A stretch of 64,000 bases of DNA. Source: Leptospira perolatii. GTDB lineage: Bacteria > Spirochaetota > Leptospiria > Leptospirales > Leptospiraceae. The notes under the pieces are model-generated. The model searched no databases, had not been told where the DNA came from, and worked only from the letters and a program-made list of their open reading frames with translations. The stretch lies in assembly GCF_002811875.1 (NCBI RefSeq), contig NZ_NPDZ01000001.1, positions 1 to 64,000 on the forward strand, read 5' to 3'. The position numbers were made by a program, and so were the translations under genes. Shown in pieces: positions 7,849 to 16,481 of this stretch. Position 1 is the first letter of the stretch; every line of letters starts with the position of its first letter.

Positions 7849-9225
7849 ATGAAATTCTCAAAATTTTTTCTCGTGTTCGTGCTTTTTGCACTGATCACAT
7901 GTGATGACTCGCAAAGATATACTCGGCGTGATTACATCAAAGTTCATAATTCTGATGCTGGTGATGGTCTTGGTGAAGGAGGCATCGCGATCCAGGGAGG
8001 CTTGATGGTTGTAGGTAGTCCACACGAAGCAAGCTCTAAAGGAGGAGTTAACCCTCCGAATTCAGGCTCTGATAACAATACCAGAAATTCCGGAGCTGCG
8101 TACCTATTCTTCAAAAACGAATCAGGATACTGGCAGCAAGGAGCGTTCATGAAAGCCGGGATCCCTATGCAGGGTGCGAACTTTGGAGCTAGCGTAGCGA
8201 TCCAAGGAAACTACATCCTGGTCGGTGCACCGTACGAAAATTATTCGTCCTCAGTTCCAGGAGCTGGTGCCGTTTACGTTTATTATTACGATCCGCAAAC
8301 AAGAGTGCTTGATTGGGTTCACACAATCATACCCGTCGAGCCACAAGCAAACGCACACTTTGGTTCTTCAATTACAGTATATGATACCTGGCTTGCAATC
8401 GGAGCCCCACAGCACGACATCGTTGTGAACAACTATACGATTTTCGATTCGGGTCGTACTTACTTGTTTGAAAAGTGGCCGACCGCTCGCTGGTTTACTC
8501 ACCGCGCAACTTTAGATTCTCCTTACATTGACCAATCCAAATATTTTGGTAACTCTGTTTCAATGAGCGGCAGACGATTGGTAGTAGGATCTCCAATTGG
8601 AGACTATGCTGCGATCCATATCTATGAGCGTGATGATGCAGGTGCTTGGTCTCTCAAGCGTTCCCTTATCAATCAATACGGTGGTCACTTTGGATCTTCG
8701 GTTGCTATCGACGGGGATATAATAGTTGTCGGAGCTCCTAATTATGATGCCCCGCGCGGGAGTGGAACTGCTCCTGGAGCAGGAGTCGCTTTCACTTATA
8801 AGTTCACCAACGGAGATTGGCAAAGAGAGGCTATGGTTTACCCCGTTTACCCGGATACAGACGATAACTTCGGAGGCAAGGTTGCTATTTCGGGAAATCT
8901 TATAGCAGTAGGAGCCCTCCTTGAAGACAGCGCAGTAGAAGATTATGGTTATCAAGATAACAATAATGCGCCAAACAGTGGAGCCGTATTCATCTTCGAG
9001 CGCAAAGAATCTAACGGAACAGTTACTTGGGATCTTGATTATATGTTAAAAGGAACTGTAATAGAGGCCGGAGACCTGTATGGGTCATCCGTAGGAATCA
9101 GCGGAAGCACGATAGCAATCGGTGCATCTGGTGAAGACGGTGGTGGAACAGGCATCAACGGTGACCCTGCCGATAATAGCAAAAGTGGTAGTGGAGCAGC
9201 TTTTGTTGTGGAGCGCACACAGTAA
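7849..9225 (+). CDS. FG-GAP seven-repeat beta-propeller lipoprotein, copy 1
   Basis: A 458-residue lipoprotein (lipobox LITC, cysteine at 19). The mature part has seven blocks of the type FGxSVAIxGNxIxVGAP at roughly 55-65 residue spacing, the FG-GAP/integrin-alpha pattern expected to make one closed seven-bladed propeller. Blades often carry acidic D/N-rich loops, possibly calcium sites. Likely displayed at the outer membrane; adhesion or binding is the usual guess for this family but not shown here. RBS is AAGAGG, eight bases before the ATG. A long leader and its own terminator suggest a single-gene transcript. Confidence 0.85.
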   Translation: MKFSKFFLVFVLFALITCDDSQRYTRRDYIKVHNSDAGDGLGEGGIAIQGGLMVVGSPHEASSKGGVNPPNSGSDNNTRNSGAAYLFFKNESGYWQQGAFMKAGIPMQGANFGASVAIQGNYILVGAPYENYSSSVPGAGAVYVYYYDPQTRVLDWVHTIIPVEPQANAHFGSSITVYDTWLAIGAPQHDIVVNNYTIFDSGRTYLFEKWPTARWFTHRATLDSPYIDQSKYFGNSVSMSGRRLVVGSPIGDYAAIHIYERDDAGAWSLKRSLINQYGGHFGSSVAIDGDIIVVGAPNYDAPRGSGTAPGAGVAFTYKFTNGDWQREAMVYPVYPDTDDNFGGKVAISGNLIAVGALLEDSAVEDYGYQDNNNAPNSGAVFIFERKESNGTVTWDLDYMLKGTVIEAGDLYGSSVGISGSTIAIGASGEDGGGTGINGDPADNSKSGSGAAFVVERTQ

Positions 9226-9269
9226 TCAATTGCATCTAAATCACTAGATTTCTCATTTTCTTTATCAGA

Positions 9270-9315
9270 CGCCGTCTATGGTGCTAAGGGTACTTTCACC
9301 AAGGCGGCCTTTTTT
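9270..9315 (+). terminator. Intrinsic terminator of FG-GAP copy 1
   Basis: GCCGTCTATGGTG pairs with CACCAAGGCGGC (one bulged A, one G-T pair) and six Ts follow at 9310-9315. It lies 45 bp after the stop codon. Confidence 0.85.
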
Positions 9316-9685
9316 CATCCCTTGAGTTACAATTTCGTGGGCGTGTTTGCCTTTATGCAAATTCCGATCACAATACGGATGGATCAGAAATTTACAAAAT
9401 CAAAAAGTAACCTGCGTCACAAATTAAAAATCGCAAAATGAAATTTTTTTTCTCTGCTCGACCCAATCCTATCCTAAGATAATCACAATATAACCTAATA
9501 TGAATTAGGTGCATAGATACATTATAATTTATTAATTCATTAATTAAAGTTTCATTACTTATTTTAACAAAAATTTCTACATAAGAAATTTTTTGATCAA
9601 ATTAACAAGAGTAAATCTGTTCTAAGTTTAACTCTCGGAATTTACCGAGGGAAGAATATTACAAATAATTTAAAGAGGTCTCGGA

Positions 9686-11062
9686 ATGAAATTTTCGAAA
9701 TATTTTATGTTGGTAGCGTTGCTCGCGCTATTTGCCTGCGATGACTCGTTGCGATACGCGCTTCGCTTTTACGTCAAAGTTCATAACTCGGATGCGAATG
9801 ATCGTTTTGGAGGAGGAGGTATCGCGGTACAGGGAGGATTAATGGTGGCAGGAAGCCCTTTCGAGTCGAGCTCCAAAGGAGGAATTAATCCACCGAATTC
9901 GGGTTCTGATAATGAAGCTCCCGGATCAGGTGCGGCTTACTTATTTTTTAAGAATGCTGATGGGATCTGGCAGGAAGGTCAATTCATCAAAACCCCAAGT
10001 CCACAGGCAAATGCAGCTTTTGGTGCAAGCGTAGCGATTTACGGAAATTACATCCTGATTGGAGCACCTTTTGAAAATTATTCAAGCTCTGTCACTGGAA
10101 GTGGAACTGTCTATGTTTATAGTTACGATCAGCAATCAAGAACACTAGATTTAGTTCAGGTAGTTCACGCTACAGAACCCAAGGCAAACACTCATTTCGG
10201 AAATTCCATTGCAATATTTGGAACCTGGGTAGCGATCGGTTCTCCGAACGAGGAAATCCTAGTGAACGATTCCAGTATTTTGTCTGCAGGTCGCACCTAC
10301 TTAATGGAGAAAGGGCCAACCTCTCCAACGTTTGCTCATCGAATTGCTTTGAAGTCACCATTCTTAGCTGAGGCAAAATGGTTTGGAACTTCGGTCAGTA
10401 TGAGTGGAAATAGATTAGTAATCGGATCTCCACTCGGAGACAAAGCATCTGCTCACATTTTTGAAAGGAATGATGCAGGCACTTGGAATCTTGCATTCTC
10501 TCTAATGTCACCTCAAGGTGGTTTTTTCGGAAGTTCCGTAGGAATTGACGGAAATTCGATCGTTGTAGGAGCTCCTTATTACAACGCACCCCGCGGGGAT
10601 AGCACTGTGCAGAGTGCCGGAGCTGCTTTTGTTTATAGATTCATCAACAATAATTGGATAAACGAAAAGACGCTCAACGCAGTATATCCTGACACAAATG
10701 ACCTATTTGGGGTCACCGTCGCAATTTCAGGAAATCTTGTAACAATAGGTGCCCCATTTGAAGACAGTGCTGTGGAAGATTCGAGCCAGGATAACAATAA
10801 CGCACTTGACAGTGGTGCTGCGTTTATCTTTGAGCGTAAAGAAGGAAGCGATGGCTCAGTTAGCTGGGATTTAGACCACATGCTAAAAGGAACCGTAATC
10901 GAAACTGCAGACATGTACGGCAATTCAGTAGCAATCAGTGGAAATACAATAGTTGTCGGTGCACCTGGTGAAGATGGTGGCTCAACCGAAATCAACGGAG
11001 ATCCTACCGACAATAGCAAATCCGCAAGCGGGGCTGTTTTTGTGGTGGAGCGCACAGAGTAA
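9686..11062 (+). CDS. FG-GAP seven-repeat beta-propeller lipoprotein, copy 2
   Basis: Paralogue of the preceding gene with the same length (458 residues), lipobox (LFAC, cysteine 19) and seven FG-GAP repeats. The signal peptide, repeats 5-7 and the C-terminus (SGAVFVVERTE against SGAAFVVERTQ) are best conserved; the blade surface around residues 180-230 has diverged most, where ligand or antigenic differences would be expected. Both copies are intact. Confidence 0.85.
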   Translation: MKFSKYFMLVALLALFACDDSLRYALRFYVKVHNSDANDRFGGGGIAVQGGLMVAGSPFESSSKGGINPPNSGSDNEAPGSGAAYLFFKNADGIWQEGQFIKTPSPQANAAFGASVAIYGNYILIGAPFENYSSSVTGSGTVYVYSYDQQSRTLDLVQVVHATEPKANTHFGNSIAIFGTWVAIGSPNEEILVNDSSILSAGRTYLMEKGPTSPTFAHRIALKSPFLAEAKWFGTSVSMSGNRLVIGSPLGDKASAHIFERNDAGTWNLAFSLMSPQGGFFGSSVGIDGNSIVVGAPYYNAPRGDSTVQSAGAAFVYRFINNNWINEKTLNAVYPDTNDLFGVTVAISGNLVTIGAPFEDSAVEDSSQDNNNALDSGAAFIFERKEGSDGSVSWDLDHMLKGTVIETADMYGNSVAISGNTIVVGAPGEDGGSTEINGDPTDNSKSASGAVFVVERTE

Positions 11063-11105
11063 TCAATTGCATCTAAATCACTAGATTTCTCATTTCCTTT
11101 ATCAC

Positions 11106-11152
11106 GGCCGTCTATGGTGCAAAGGGTCCTTTCACCAAGACGGGCCATTTTT
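11106..11152 (+). terminator. Intrinsic terminator of FG-GAP copy 2
   Basis: A stem of about 19 pairs whose arms begin GGCC and end GGGCC, with inner AAAGG-GT-CCTTT, followed by five Ts at 11148-11152. Differences from copy 1 keep the pairing, so the structure has been maintained. Confidence 0.88.
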
Positions 11153-11184
11153 ATTCCTAGAATTTTTGCAAAAATGTTGACAGT

Positions 11185-11203
11185 GGTAACACTATATGTT
11201 ACC
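11185..11203. promoter_or_regulatory. Probable operator of the membrane operon, TetR half-sites
   Basis: GGTAACA-CTATA-TGTTACC is a perfect 7-bp inverted repeat, just after a TTGACA box at 11177-11182. Its GTAACA/TGTTAC half-sites and 5-bp spacer are those seen upstream of the TetR gene near 6.9 kb, although with the half-sites in the opposite order. No good -10 box is seen. Control by that TetR protein is inferred. Confidence 0.5.
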
Positions 11204-11268
11204 AACTGAAACATCAAAGTACATGCAAGTCGTGAAGATTAAGCGACTGACAAAATTTGAGGAAATAT

Positions 11269-11700
11269 ATGACACCAGAAATCGTTTTTTCCATCGCAAA
11301 TCCATTCGCAGCAATCGGCTGGTTATTACTAGCCATCCTTCCCAATACAAAAATTACAAAGTTATTGGTGCGGAGCGGTCTATGGTCTGGAGCTCTTTCC
11401 GTAATCTACCTTTTTATTATTCTATTTAACTTCGGTAGAAGTGAAGGAGGATTCTCTTCCCTTCCTGGAGTTGCTCTACTCTTTCAGAATCAGTGGGTTT
11501 TGCTTGCAGGCTGGATTCATTATCTTGCATTCGATTTGTTTCTCGGTATTTGGGAAACAAAAGAAGCGGAAGCTTTAGGAATTCCAAGATGGGTGCTGAT
11601 CCCTTGCCTGTTCTTAACATTCATGCTCGGTCCAATAGGATTTTTGCTGTTTTATATTGTCCGCCTAACAAAAGGAAAGCGATATGACGACGGCATCTAA
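11269..11700 (+). CDS. ABA4-like (DUF4281) membrane protein
   Basis: A 143-residue protein with about four membrane helices. The order MTPEIVFSIANPFAAIGWLLLAILP, then WIHYLAFDLFLGIWE and LGPIGFLLFYIVRL matches the ABA4-like/DUF4281 family. In plants ABA4 acts in neoxanthin synthesis; bacterial members have no settled role. ATG 11269 has GAGG six bases upstream, better than the in-frame TTG at 11257. It overlaps the next gene by 17 bp. Confidence 0.75.
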   Translation: MTPEIVFSIANPFAAIGWLLLAILPNTKITKLLVRSGLWSGALSVIYLFIILFNFGRSEGGFSSLPGVALLFQNQWVLLAGWIHYLAFDLFLGIWETKEAEALGIPRWVLIPCLFLTFMLGPIGFLLFYIVRLTKGKRYDDGI

Positions 11701-12508
11701 TTCAGCCGAACAATCTCCATTTCAAAGTATTTTAGAATTCCTGAATACATTCAGGATAGATCGACCTGTATCTTTTTATCTTGGACTCTTTTCCGTTCTT
11801 ACCTTTCCAATATTCCTCGTCTTGCTAAGTGTCGATGATAGAATCGTAGGCGGGGTCAATACTTGGATCAAGCCCACGAAGTTCTCCATCTCGATTTGGA
11901 TCTATCTCTGGACGATGGGAATTATTCTAAATCTTCTAAAATCCGAAACTAAATTCGTAAATAGAGCCGAGATAGTCGTAGTAATTTCCATGATTATGGA
12001 ACTGGTACTAATTTCTATTCAGGCGGGACGGGGAGTCCACTCTCACTATAACGAATCCACTTTACTAGACTCGGGTATCTATAAAGCCATGGGGGTCTTT
12101 GCATTTGCACAAATTCCTGTTGCGATTTTGATCCAGAAGAAATTCAAAACTTCCGCAAATGATATTTCTTCTGATTTAAGAACTGCGATTCGAATTGCAC
12201 TTTGGTTATTCGTTTTTGCATGTATTGTAGGCGGAACCATGTCTGGCAGAGAGGCGCATTCCGTTGGAGTACCCGACGGAGGCCCTGGAATTCCGTTTAT
12301 GAACTGGAGCGTAAACGGTGGTGACCTTAGAATCGCACACTTTTTCGGAATTCATTCACTTCAAATTATTCCAATCTTTTCATTAGTAGCAAAAAAATGG
12401 AACCTTGGAAATAAGTCGGTGACTATTTTTGCCATCCTTTTCGGCAGCTTAAACGTTAGCATGTTCGTGTTAGCACTGTTAGGTGTGTCGATATTTTATA
12501 AAATGTAA
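11684..12508 (+). CDS. Conserved polytopic membrane protein, unknown function
   Basis: A 274-residue protein with about seven hydrophobic segments. Conserved-looking polar positions lie in loops or helix ends: SHYN near 121, the glycine-rich GVPDGGPGIPF near 195-207, and AHFFGIHSLQIIP near 224. The paired histidines could bind haem or metal, but this is only a possibility. Coupled to the ABA4-like gene by a 17-bp overlap and presumably under the same operator. I do not recognise a named family. Confidence 0.6.
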   Translation: MTTASNSAEQSPFQSILEFLNTFRIDRPVSFYLGLFSVLTFPIFLVLLSVDDRIVGGVNTWIKPTKFSISIWIYLWTMGIILNLLKSETKFVNRAEIVVVISMIMELVLISIQAGRGVHSHYNESTLLDSGIYKAMGVFAFAQIPVAILIQKKFKTSANDISSDLRTAIRIALWLFVFACIVGGTMSGREAHSVGVPDGGPGIPFMNWSVNGGDLRIAHFFGIHSLQIIPIFSLVAKKWNLGNKSVTIFAILFGSLNVSMFVLALLGVSIFYKM

Positions 12509-12546
12509 TGTCTTGACTTACAGATAAGTGATATATTTTTTATAAG

Positions 12547-13115
12547 ATGCTTCGCTACGCATTGCGTTTTTATAAAATATTATTAATTTTGTTTTTTATT
12601 ACATCCTGCAGTACCAGGGAAAAATAAAATCAGGAGATGGTATTAGAATTCTTGTACGCCGCATCGGAACGATTTCGACCTAGCATAATCGAAGACCTTA
12701 AACCAGGTTACACTGACAGCGTATTTATAAATAAGGCCGGAGATAGAATTTACTTTTTGCACAGCCATTTTGCACCCTTAGTGCTGCTTGGAGGATCTCC
12801 GAACCCTTCTGCTTGTTCTACTGGAAGAATACTACCGGGCCACACTAGCGATCCTGGTTTGGAATGGAACACCGATCTGTATTACGTGGAATGGAACGGA
12901 TTTGACTGGTCTGAACCGATCAACCTTGGTTCCAAGGTAAATACTTTAGGAATGGAAAACACCTTTGGGGAGAACCTACATTTTCCGGAGCGGAAGCCTA
13001 CATACTTTACGTTCGATTTGATACAGTGAATGCGAATTGCTGGGATGCTGATTTAATGTTTAGCCCGGGAAGCGTAACTTCTGGATTTCTATCTCCAACG
13101 ATACTAACGAAATGA
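12547..13115 (+). pseudogene. Decayed WD40-like lipoprotein gene (in-frame stop plus frameshift)
   Basis: ATG 12547 opens a clean lipoprotein signal (KILLILFFITSC, cysteine 21) that stops at TAA 12625. The same frame resumes and reads FLYAASERFRPSIIEDLKPGY and on through a PD40/WD40-like segment with WNTDLYYVEWNGFDWSEP. At about 12981-12984 (CATTTTCC) it runs into an early stop at 13029, while the +2 frame continues SGAEAYILYVRFDTVN to 13115. One extra T in the T-run would restore the frame. No usable ribosome site precedes the internal ATG 12637. Together this is a broken gene. Confidence 0.7.
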
Positions 13116-13218
13116 TTTTCTAATGTATTAGCAGATATTGTTTTAGATTCCAGTTAAGTCGGGAACGGAAAATCGAAGGAGCAAGCTTGAATCGATACTG
13201 TCGATCGGTTTGCGACTC

Positions 13219-13557
13219 TTAGTCCTTTTTCACTCCGTAATAGTATTTACCTTGCTTGCGTACTAAATTTCTGGTTAATAAATTTTCCGCGATGATCAGT
13301 AACCCTTGAGCCGCTGCAGTCTTTTTTTCTTCAGGTGCATCTTTCTGCTTTGCCATGAGTTCATGAACAAACTCTCTTCTCTTAGGTTCCATTACACCTA
13401 ACATAGAGCCGCATACTTTCTTATCCGCTATCAAAAAAGCCAATGCCAAAGTCTGTGGAGGCGTTTCGTTACATAAATAATAAAGTGCTAGGTTATCGAA
13501 GTACGAGATTTCTTCAAAAGTCTTGAGTGTCAGATCTTCCTTATCACCGTGACTCAT
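13219..13557 (-). CDS. Small protein resembling the FliG middle domain
   Basis: A 112-residue soluble helical protein. The stretch CNETPPQTLALAFLIADKKVCGSMLGVMEP followed by REFVHELM resembles the FliG middle domain, whose hallmark is EHPQTIALIL...AAEVLS. It lacks the FliG N- and C-terminal domains, so it is not a full rotor protein. The start overlaps the stop of the M32 peptidase gene (ATGA), implying translational coupling. The relation to FliG is by eye; another small helical family is possible. Confidence 0.6.
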   Translation of the reverse strand: MSHGDKEDLTLKTFEEISYFDNLALYYLCNETPPQTLALAFLIADKKVCGSMLGVMEPKRREFVHELMAKQKDAPEEKKTAAAQGLLIIAENLLTRNLVRKQGKYYYGVKKD

Positions 13558-15089
13558 TTCAATTCATCCTGTTCTTTAATTTTGTTAGAAAGATATTCGA
13601 CCAAGTATTTAGAACTCGGCTTTTCTCCGGTCGCTTTCTCGATAAGTTCGTTCACTGTTAATAATCTACCCTTAGAATGCACGTTCTCTCGGAGCCAAGA
13701 AACAAGAAGGGAAGCGTTCGAAGACTTAAGTTGATTTGTAAATTCCGGACTTTGCTTTAAAAAAGCGGAAAACAATTGTGCCGCAAAAATATTTCCGAGA
13801 GTATAGGTAGGAAAATAGCCGAATGCTCCACCGCTCCAGTGCACATCTTGGAGAAAACCTTGTGAGTCATCAGGTACTGTTACTCCTAATAATTCCCGCA
13901 TTTCTACTTTCCAAATAGAAGATATATCTTTGATGTTTATCTCTTTTCTGAAGAGTGCGGTTTCAATTCTAAATCTTAGAATAATATGCAGATTGTAAGT
14001 AAGTTGATCTGCTTCCACCCGTATTAAGGAAGGCACAGACTTGTTTACGTACGAAAACAATCTTGAAAAAGGAAGCGACTTTTCAGAGAGATTTGTCGCC
14101 GTCAAAAAATTCGGATAGATCGCTTCCCAAAACTCCTTCGATCTTCCAACCTGATTTTCCCAGAGTCTGCTTTGAGATTCGTGAACTCCGAGAGAAACCG
14201 AATCCTTTATCGGAGAAGGACTTCCTCCCATCTCTGAAATCCCTGCCTCATACATTGCGTGACCCGTCTCATGAAGAACTGAAAAAACGGACGAGATCGG
14301 ATCAGATTCATCGTATCTTGTTGTAATTCTTTTATCTTTGGATCCTAAAGAAGTGGAAAATGGATGCTCGCTCGAATCAAGCCTGTGCATCGATTTAGAA
14401 AGTCCTAATAGAACTGGTAGAGATTTGTTGAAAGGAATCTGATTTTCTTTTGGAAAGTTTCCATGGAACGGACTCGAGACATCCTTTCCTTTTTGAATCA
14501 GAGGAACCAGCGAAGATCTGAGTTCACCGAACAAAGCATCCAAATCTTTTGCTCTAGCGCCCGGTTCGTACTCTTCGAGTAAAGCATCGTAAGGTTCAGT
14601 ATCGTATCCTAAATATTCAGTCTTTTGAAAGACCAGTCCTAAGATTCGTTCTAGCACGGGCAAAAAGGAAGATGCATCGTTTTTATTTCTAGCCTCCGCC
14701 CAAATCGAATGAGCATTGCTTGAGACTTTTGTAAACTCTTCCACCCACGACGCGGGCAATCGATATGCTCGATCCAGATCTTTTTGTAGGACTTCCAACT
14801 CTTTATTTCTAATTTCGCTTCCGGGAAAACTTTTCTTTTCGTTCTCTTCTTTTGCTTTTTCAACCAGAGATTTAAAACGATCTGACGTGAAGGATTCGTG
14901 GGTGATTCCAGCTAGATTGCCAATTTGTTCTCCGCGTTCTGCCTGGCCATCTGCGGGCAATGTGACCTCCATATCCCAATGAAGCAATCCGAGTACGTTT
15001 CGTAGCTGATGGATTCTGTTGAATTCCTGGCGATACTTTGCAAAAGCAGGCATTTCTTTTTGCCACTGACCTAGTTCGGTTTCCCACAT
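13554..15089 (-). CDS. M32 family metallocarboxypeptidase (carboxypeptidase Taq type)
   Basis: Zinc-dependent cytosolic carboxypeptidase that trims C-terminal residues. The HETGH zinc motif is in SVLHETGHAMYEAG at about 272-276, and the downstream ESQSRLWENQVGRS supplies the third ligand, both typical of M32. Also present are LGLLHWDMEVTLP near the N-terminus and LTYNLHIILRFRIE. ATG 15089 gives 511 residues, the family length, with AGGAT eight bases before it. The open frame to 15266 runs back through a tRNA-Gly and is rejected. Confidence 0.9.
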   Translation of the reverse strand: MWETELGQWQKEMPAFAKYRQEFNRIHQLRNVLGLLHWDMEVTLPADGQAERGEQIGNLAGITHESFTSDRFKSLVEKAKEENEKKSFPGSEIRNKELEVLQKDLDRAYRLPASWVEEFTKVSSNAHSIWAEARNKNDASSFLPVLERILGLVFQKTEYLGYDTEPYDALLEEYEPGARAKDLDALFGELRSSLVPLIQKGKDVSSPFHGNFPKENQIPFNKSLPVLLGLSKSMHRLDSSEHPFSTSLGSKDKRITTRYDESDPISSVFSVLHETGHAMYEAGISEMGGSPSPIKDSVSLGVHESQSRLWENQVGRSKEFWEAIYPNFLTATNLSEKSLPFSRLFSYVNKSVPSLIRVEADQLTYNLHIILRFRIETALFRKEINIKDISSIWKVEMRELLGVTVPDDSQGFLQDVHWSGGAFGYFPTYTLGNIFAAQLFSAFLKQSPEFTNQLKSSNASLLVSWLRENVHSKGRLLTVNELIEKATGEKPSSKYLVEYLSNKIKEQDELK

Positions 15090-15151
15090 ATAAAAATCAT
15101 CCTTTTCGATTGACATCCTCCCCACCATCAAAAAACTATCCGTATCCATCC

Positions 15152-15223
15152 GCGGGCATGGTGTAATGGCTAGCACAGTAGCCTTCCAAGCTTCTAGTGA
15201 GGGTTCGAGTCCCTCTGCCCGCA
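15152..15223 (+). tRNA. tRNA-Gly (TCC anticodon)
   Basis: Acceptor arms GCGGGCA and TGCCCGC pair fully, the T-arm contains GGTTCGAGTCC, and the anticodon loop CTTCCAA gives TCC. The discriminator is A; CCA is not encoded. Length is 72 nt. Confidence 0.95.
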
Positions 15224-15430
15224 AAATTCTGCTTTTCCGATACCCAAATCCAATTTGCAAAATCAAACGACTCGAACGATCGGTATCGTGAGGATCGTTA
15301 GCGACCCATAGGGAGCGTAAAACGATCCGATCGAGCTACACGATGTAGCGAGGCGATGCCGAGACGCCGCGAAGCTTAATTCGTCACGAAGACGAATTGC
15401 GAAGCGGGCGAGTCCCTCTGCCCGCAAAAT
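15206..15430. repeat. Hairpin-rich element bounded by a 22-bp tRNA-Gly 3'-end repeat
   Basis: The last 18 bases of tRNA-Gly plus four downstream bases (15206-15227) recur exactly at 15409-15430. The second copy is preceded by GCGGGC (15404-15409), which pairs with its GCCCGC, mimicking the acceptor stem. In between are GGATCGTT/AACGATCC (15292-15299, 15321-15328), GCTACA-CGA-TGTAGC (15335-15349) and AATTCGTC-ACGAA-GACGAATT (15378-15398). The composition is more GC-rich than the flanks. No gene is seen from 15224 to 15527. Confidence 0.8.
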
Positions 15431-15527
15431 GATGTATCAGCGGAGGGCGAGGGTTGCGATTTCCGAGTCCGGTTTTACTAAGAAAAACAGTTGGATGGTT
15501 TACCTAAAATAGCTTAGAATCCAACCC

Positions 15528-16439
15528 ATGGAACAGATCATCATACATTTATGGTTTGATAAAGAAGCCAAAGAGGCAGCGGAATTTTATACTTCCTTAT
15601 TTCCAAATTCAAAAATTACTCATGTTTCAGCGATTCATAATGTTCCCACACCAACAGGTGATTGTGATATTATTTCGTTCGAACTTTCTGGTCAGCAGTT
15701 TATGGCGATCAACGCAGGGCCCTTATTCAAATTCAATCCCTCTATCTCCTTTATTCTCAACTTCGATCCATCAAAGGACAAAAATGCAAAGAGCAATCTT
15801 GATGCACTTTGGGAAAAATTATCCAAAGGCGGTACAGCGCTTATGCCTTTGGACAAATATCCTTTTAGTGACTGGTACGGATGGATCCAGGACAAATACG
15901 GAGTATCCTGGCAGCTGATTTTGTCCAAGCCAGATGGAGAAGAAAGGCCGTTCATCGTTCCTTCATTACTGTTTGTAAAGGAGGCATGCGGCAAAGCGGA
16001 AGAAGCCACAAATTTCTATATGTCTTTATTCCAAAATTCAAAGCGAGGTTTAGTCGCTCGTTATCCACAGGGGATGGAACCTGACAAAGAAGGAACAATC
16101 ATGTTTACCGATTTTCAGATTCTAAAGCAATGGTTTGCCGCAATGGACAGTGCTCACGATCATCAATTCAATTTTAACGAGGCAATCTCTCTAGTAGTTC
16201 CTTGCGAAACTCAAAAAGAAATAGATTATTTTTGGGAAAAACTTTCGGCGGATCCAAATTCAGAACAGTGCGGATGGTTAAAAGATAAATACGGAGTATC
16301 ATGGCAGGTTTGGCCGGTTCTCATGGCCAAGATGATGGAAGGCGGTACTCGAGAACAAATGGACCGAGTGACGCAAGCGTTTCTGCCGATGAAAAAATTT
16401 GACCTAGCTGCTTTACAAAAAGCTTATGATGGTAAGTGA
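15528..16439 (+). CDS. Double VOC/PhnB-like protein
   Basis: A 303-residue protein made of two 3-demethylubiquinone-methyltransferase-like (PhnB) VOC domains. Each begins with a beta strand then EAAEFYTSLFPNSK (first copy) or EATNFYMSLFQNSK (second), and each ends in GWIQDKYGVSWQ or GWLKDKYGVSWQVWP. VOC proteins often bind metal and small ligands; for PhnB-like members no catalytic role is known. Single gene; ATG follows a weak ribosome site. Confidence 0.85.
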   Translation: MEQIIIHLWFDKEAKEAAEFYTSLFPNSKITHVSAIHNVPTPTGDCDIISFELSGQQFMAINAGPLFKFNPSISFILNFDPSKDKNAKSNLDALWEKLSKGGTALMPLDKYPFSDWYGWIQDKYGVSWQLILSKPDGEERPFIVPSLLFVKEACGKAEEATNFYMSLFQNSKRGLVARYPQGMEPDKEGTIMFTDFQILKQWFAAMDSAHDHQFNFNEAISLVVPCETQKEIDYFWEKLSADPNSEQCGWLKDKYGVSWQVWPVLMAKMMEGGTREQMDRVTQAFLPMKKFDLAALQKAYDGK

Positions 16440-16481
16440 GCATAATTCCCAACTATAACTTCGCTTAATAAAATCCTTACT

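Larger units (their letters stand above)
7612..9315 (+). repeat. Tandem duplication, copy 1 (leader, FG-GAP gene, terminator)
   Basis: Leader, coding region and terminator match those at 9449-11152 at an almost constant offset of 1837 bp. Both genes are exactly 458 codons. The leaders share blocks such as TTAACAAAAATTTCT and AGAGGTCTC before the ATG; the strands have diverged at many third positions, so the duplication is not recent. Confidence 0.85.
9449..11152 (+). repeat. Tandem duplication, copy 2
   Basis: Second copy of the leader-gene-terminator unit. The 133 bp between the end of copy 1 and this point (9316-9448) hold no gene and have no counterpart before copy 1. The leader hairpin CTCGG-AATTTA-CCGAG near 9633 is better paired here than in copy 1. 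Confidence 0.85.

Noticed and set aside
10633..11217. Minus-strand 194-codon frame opposite the second FG-GAP gene
   Set aside because: Long open antisense frame produced by codon bias of the FG-GAP repeats; no independent features.
15090..15266. N-terminal extension of the M32 peptidase frame
   Set aside because: It runs through tRNA-Gly on the other strand and lacks a ribosome site; ATG 15089 gives the family length.
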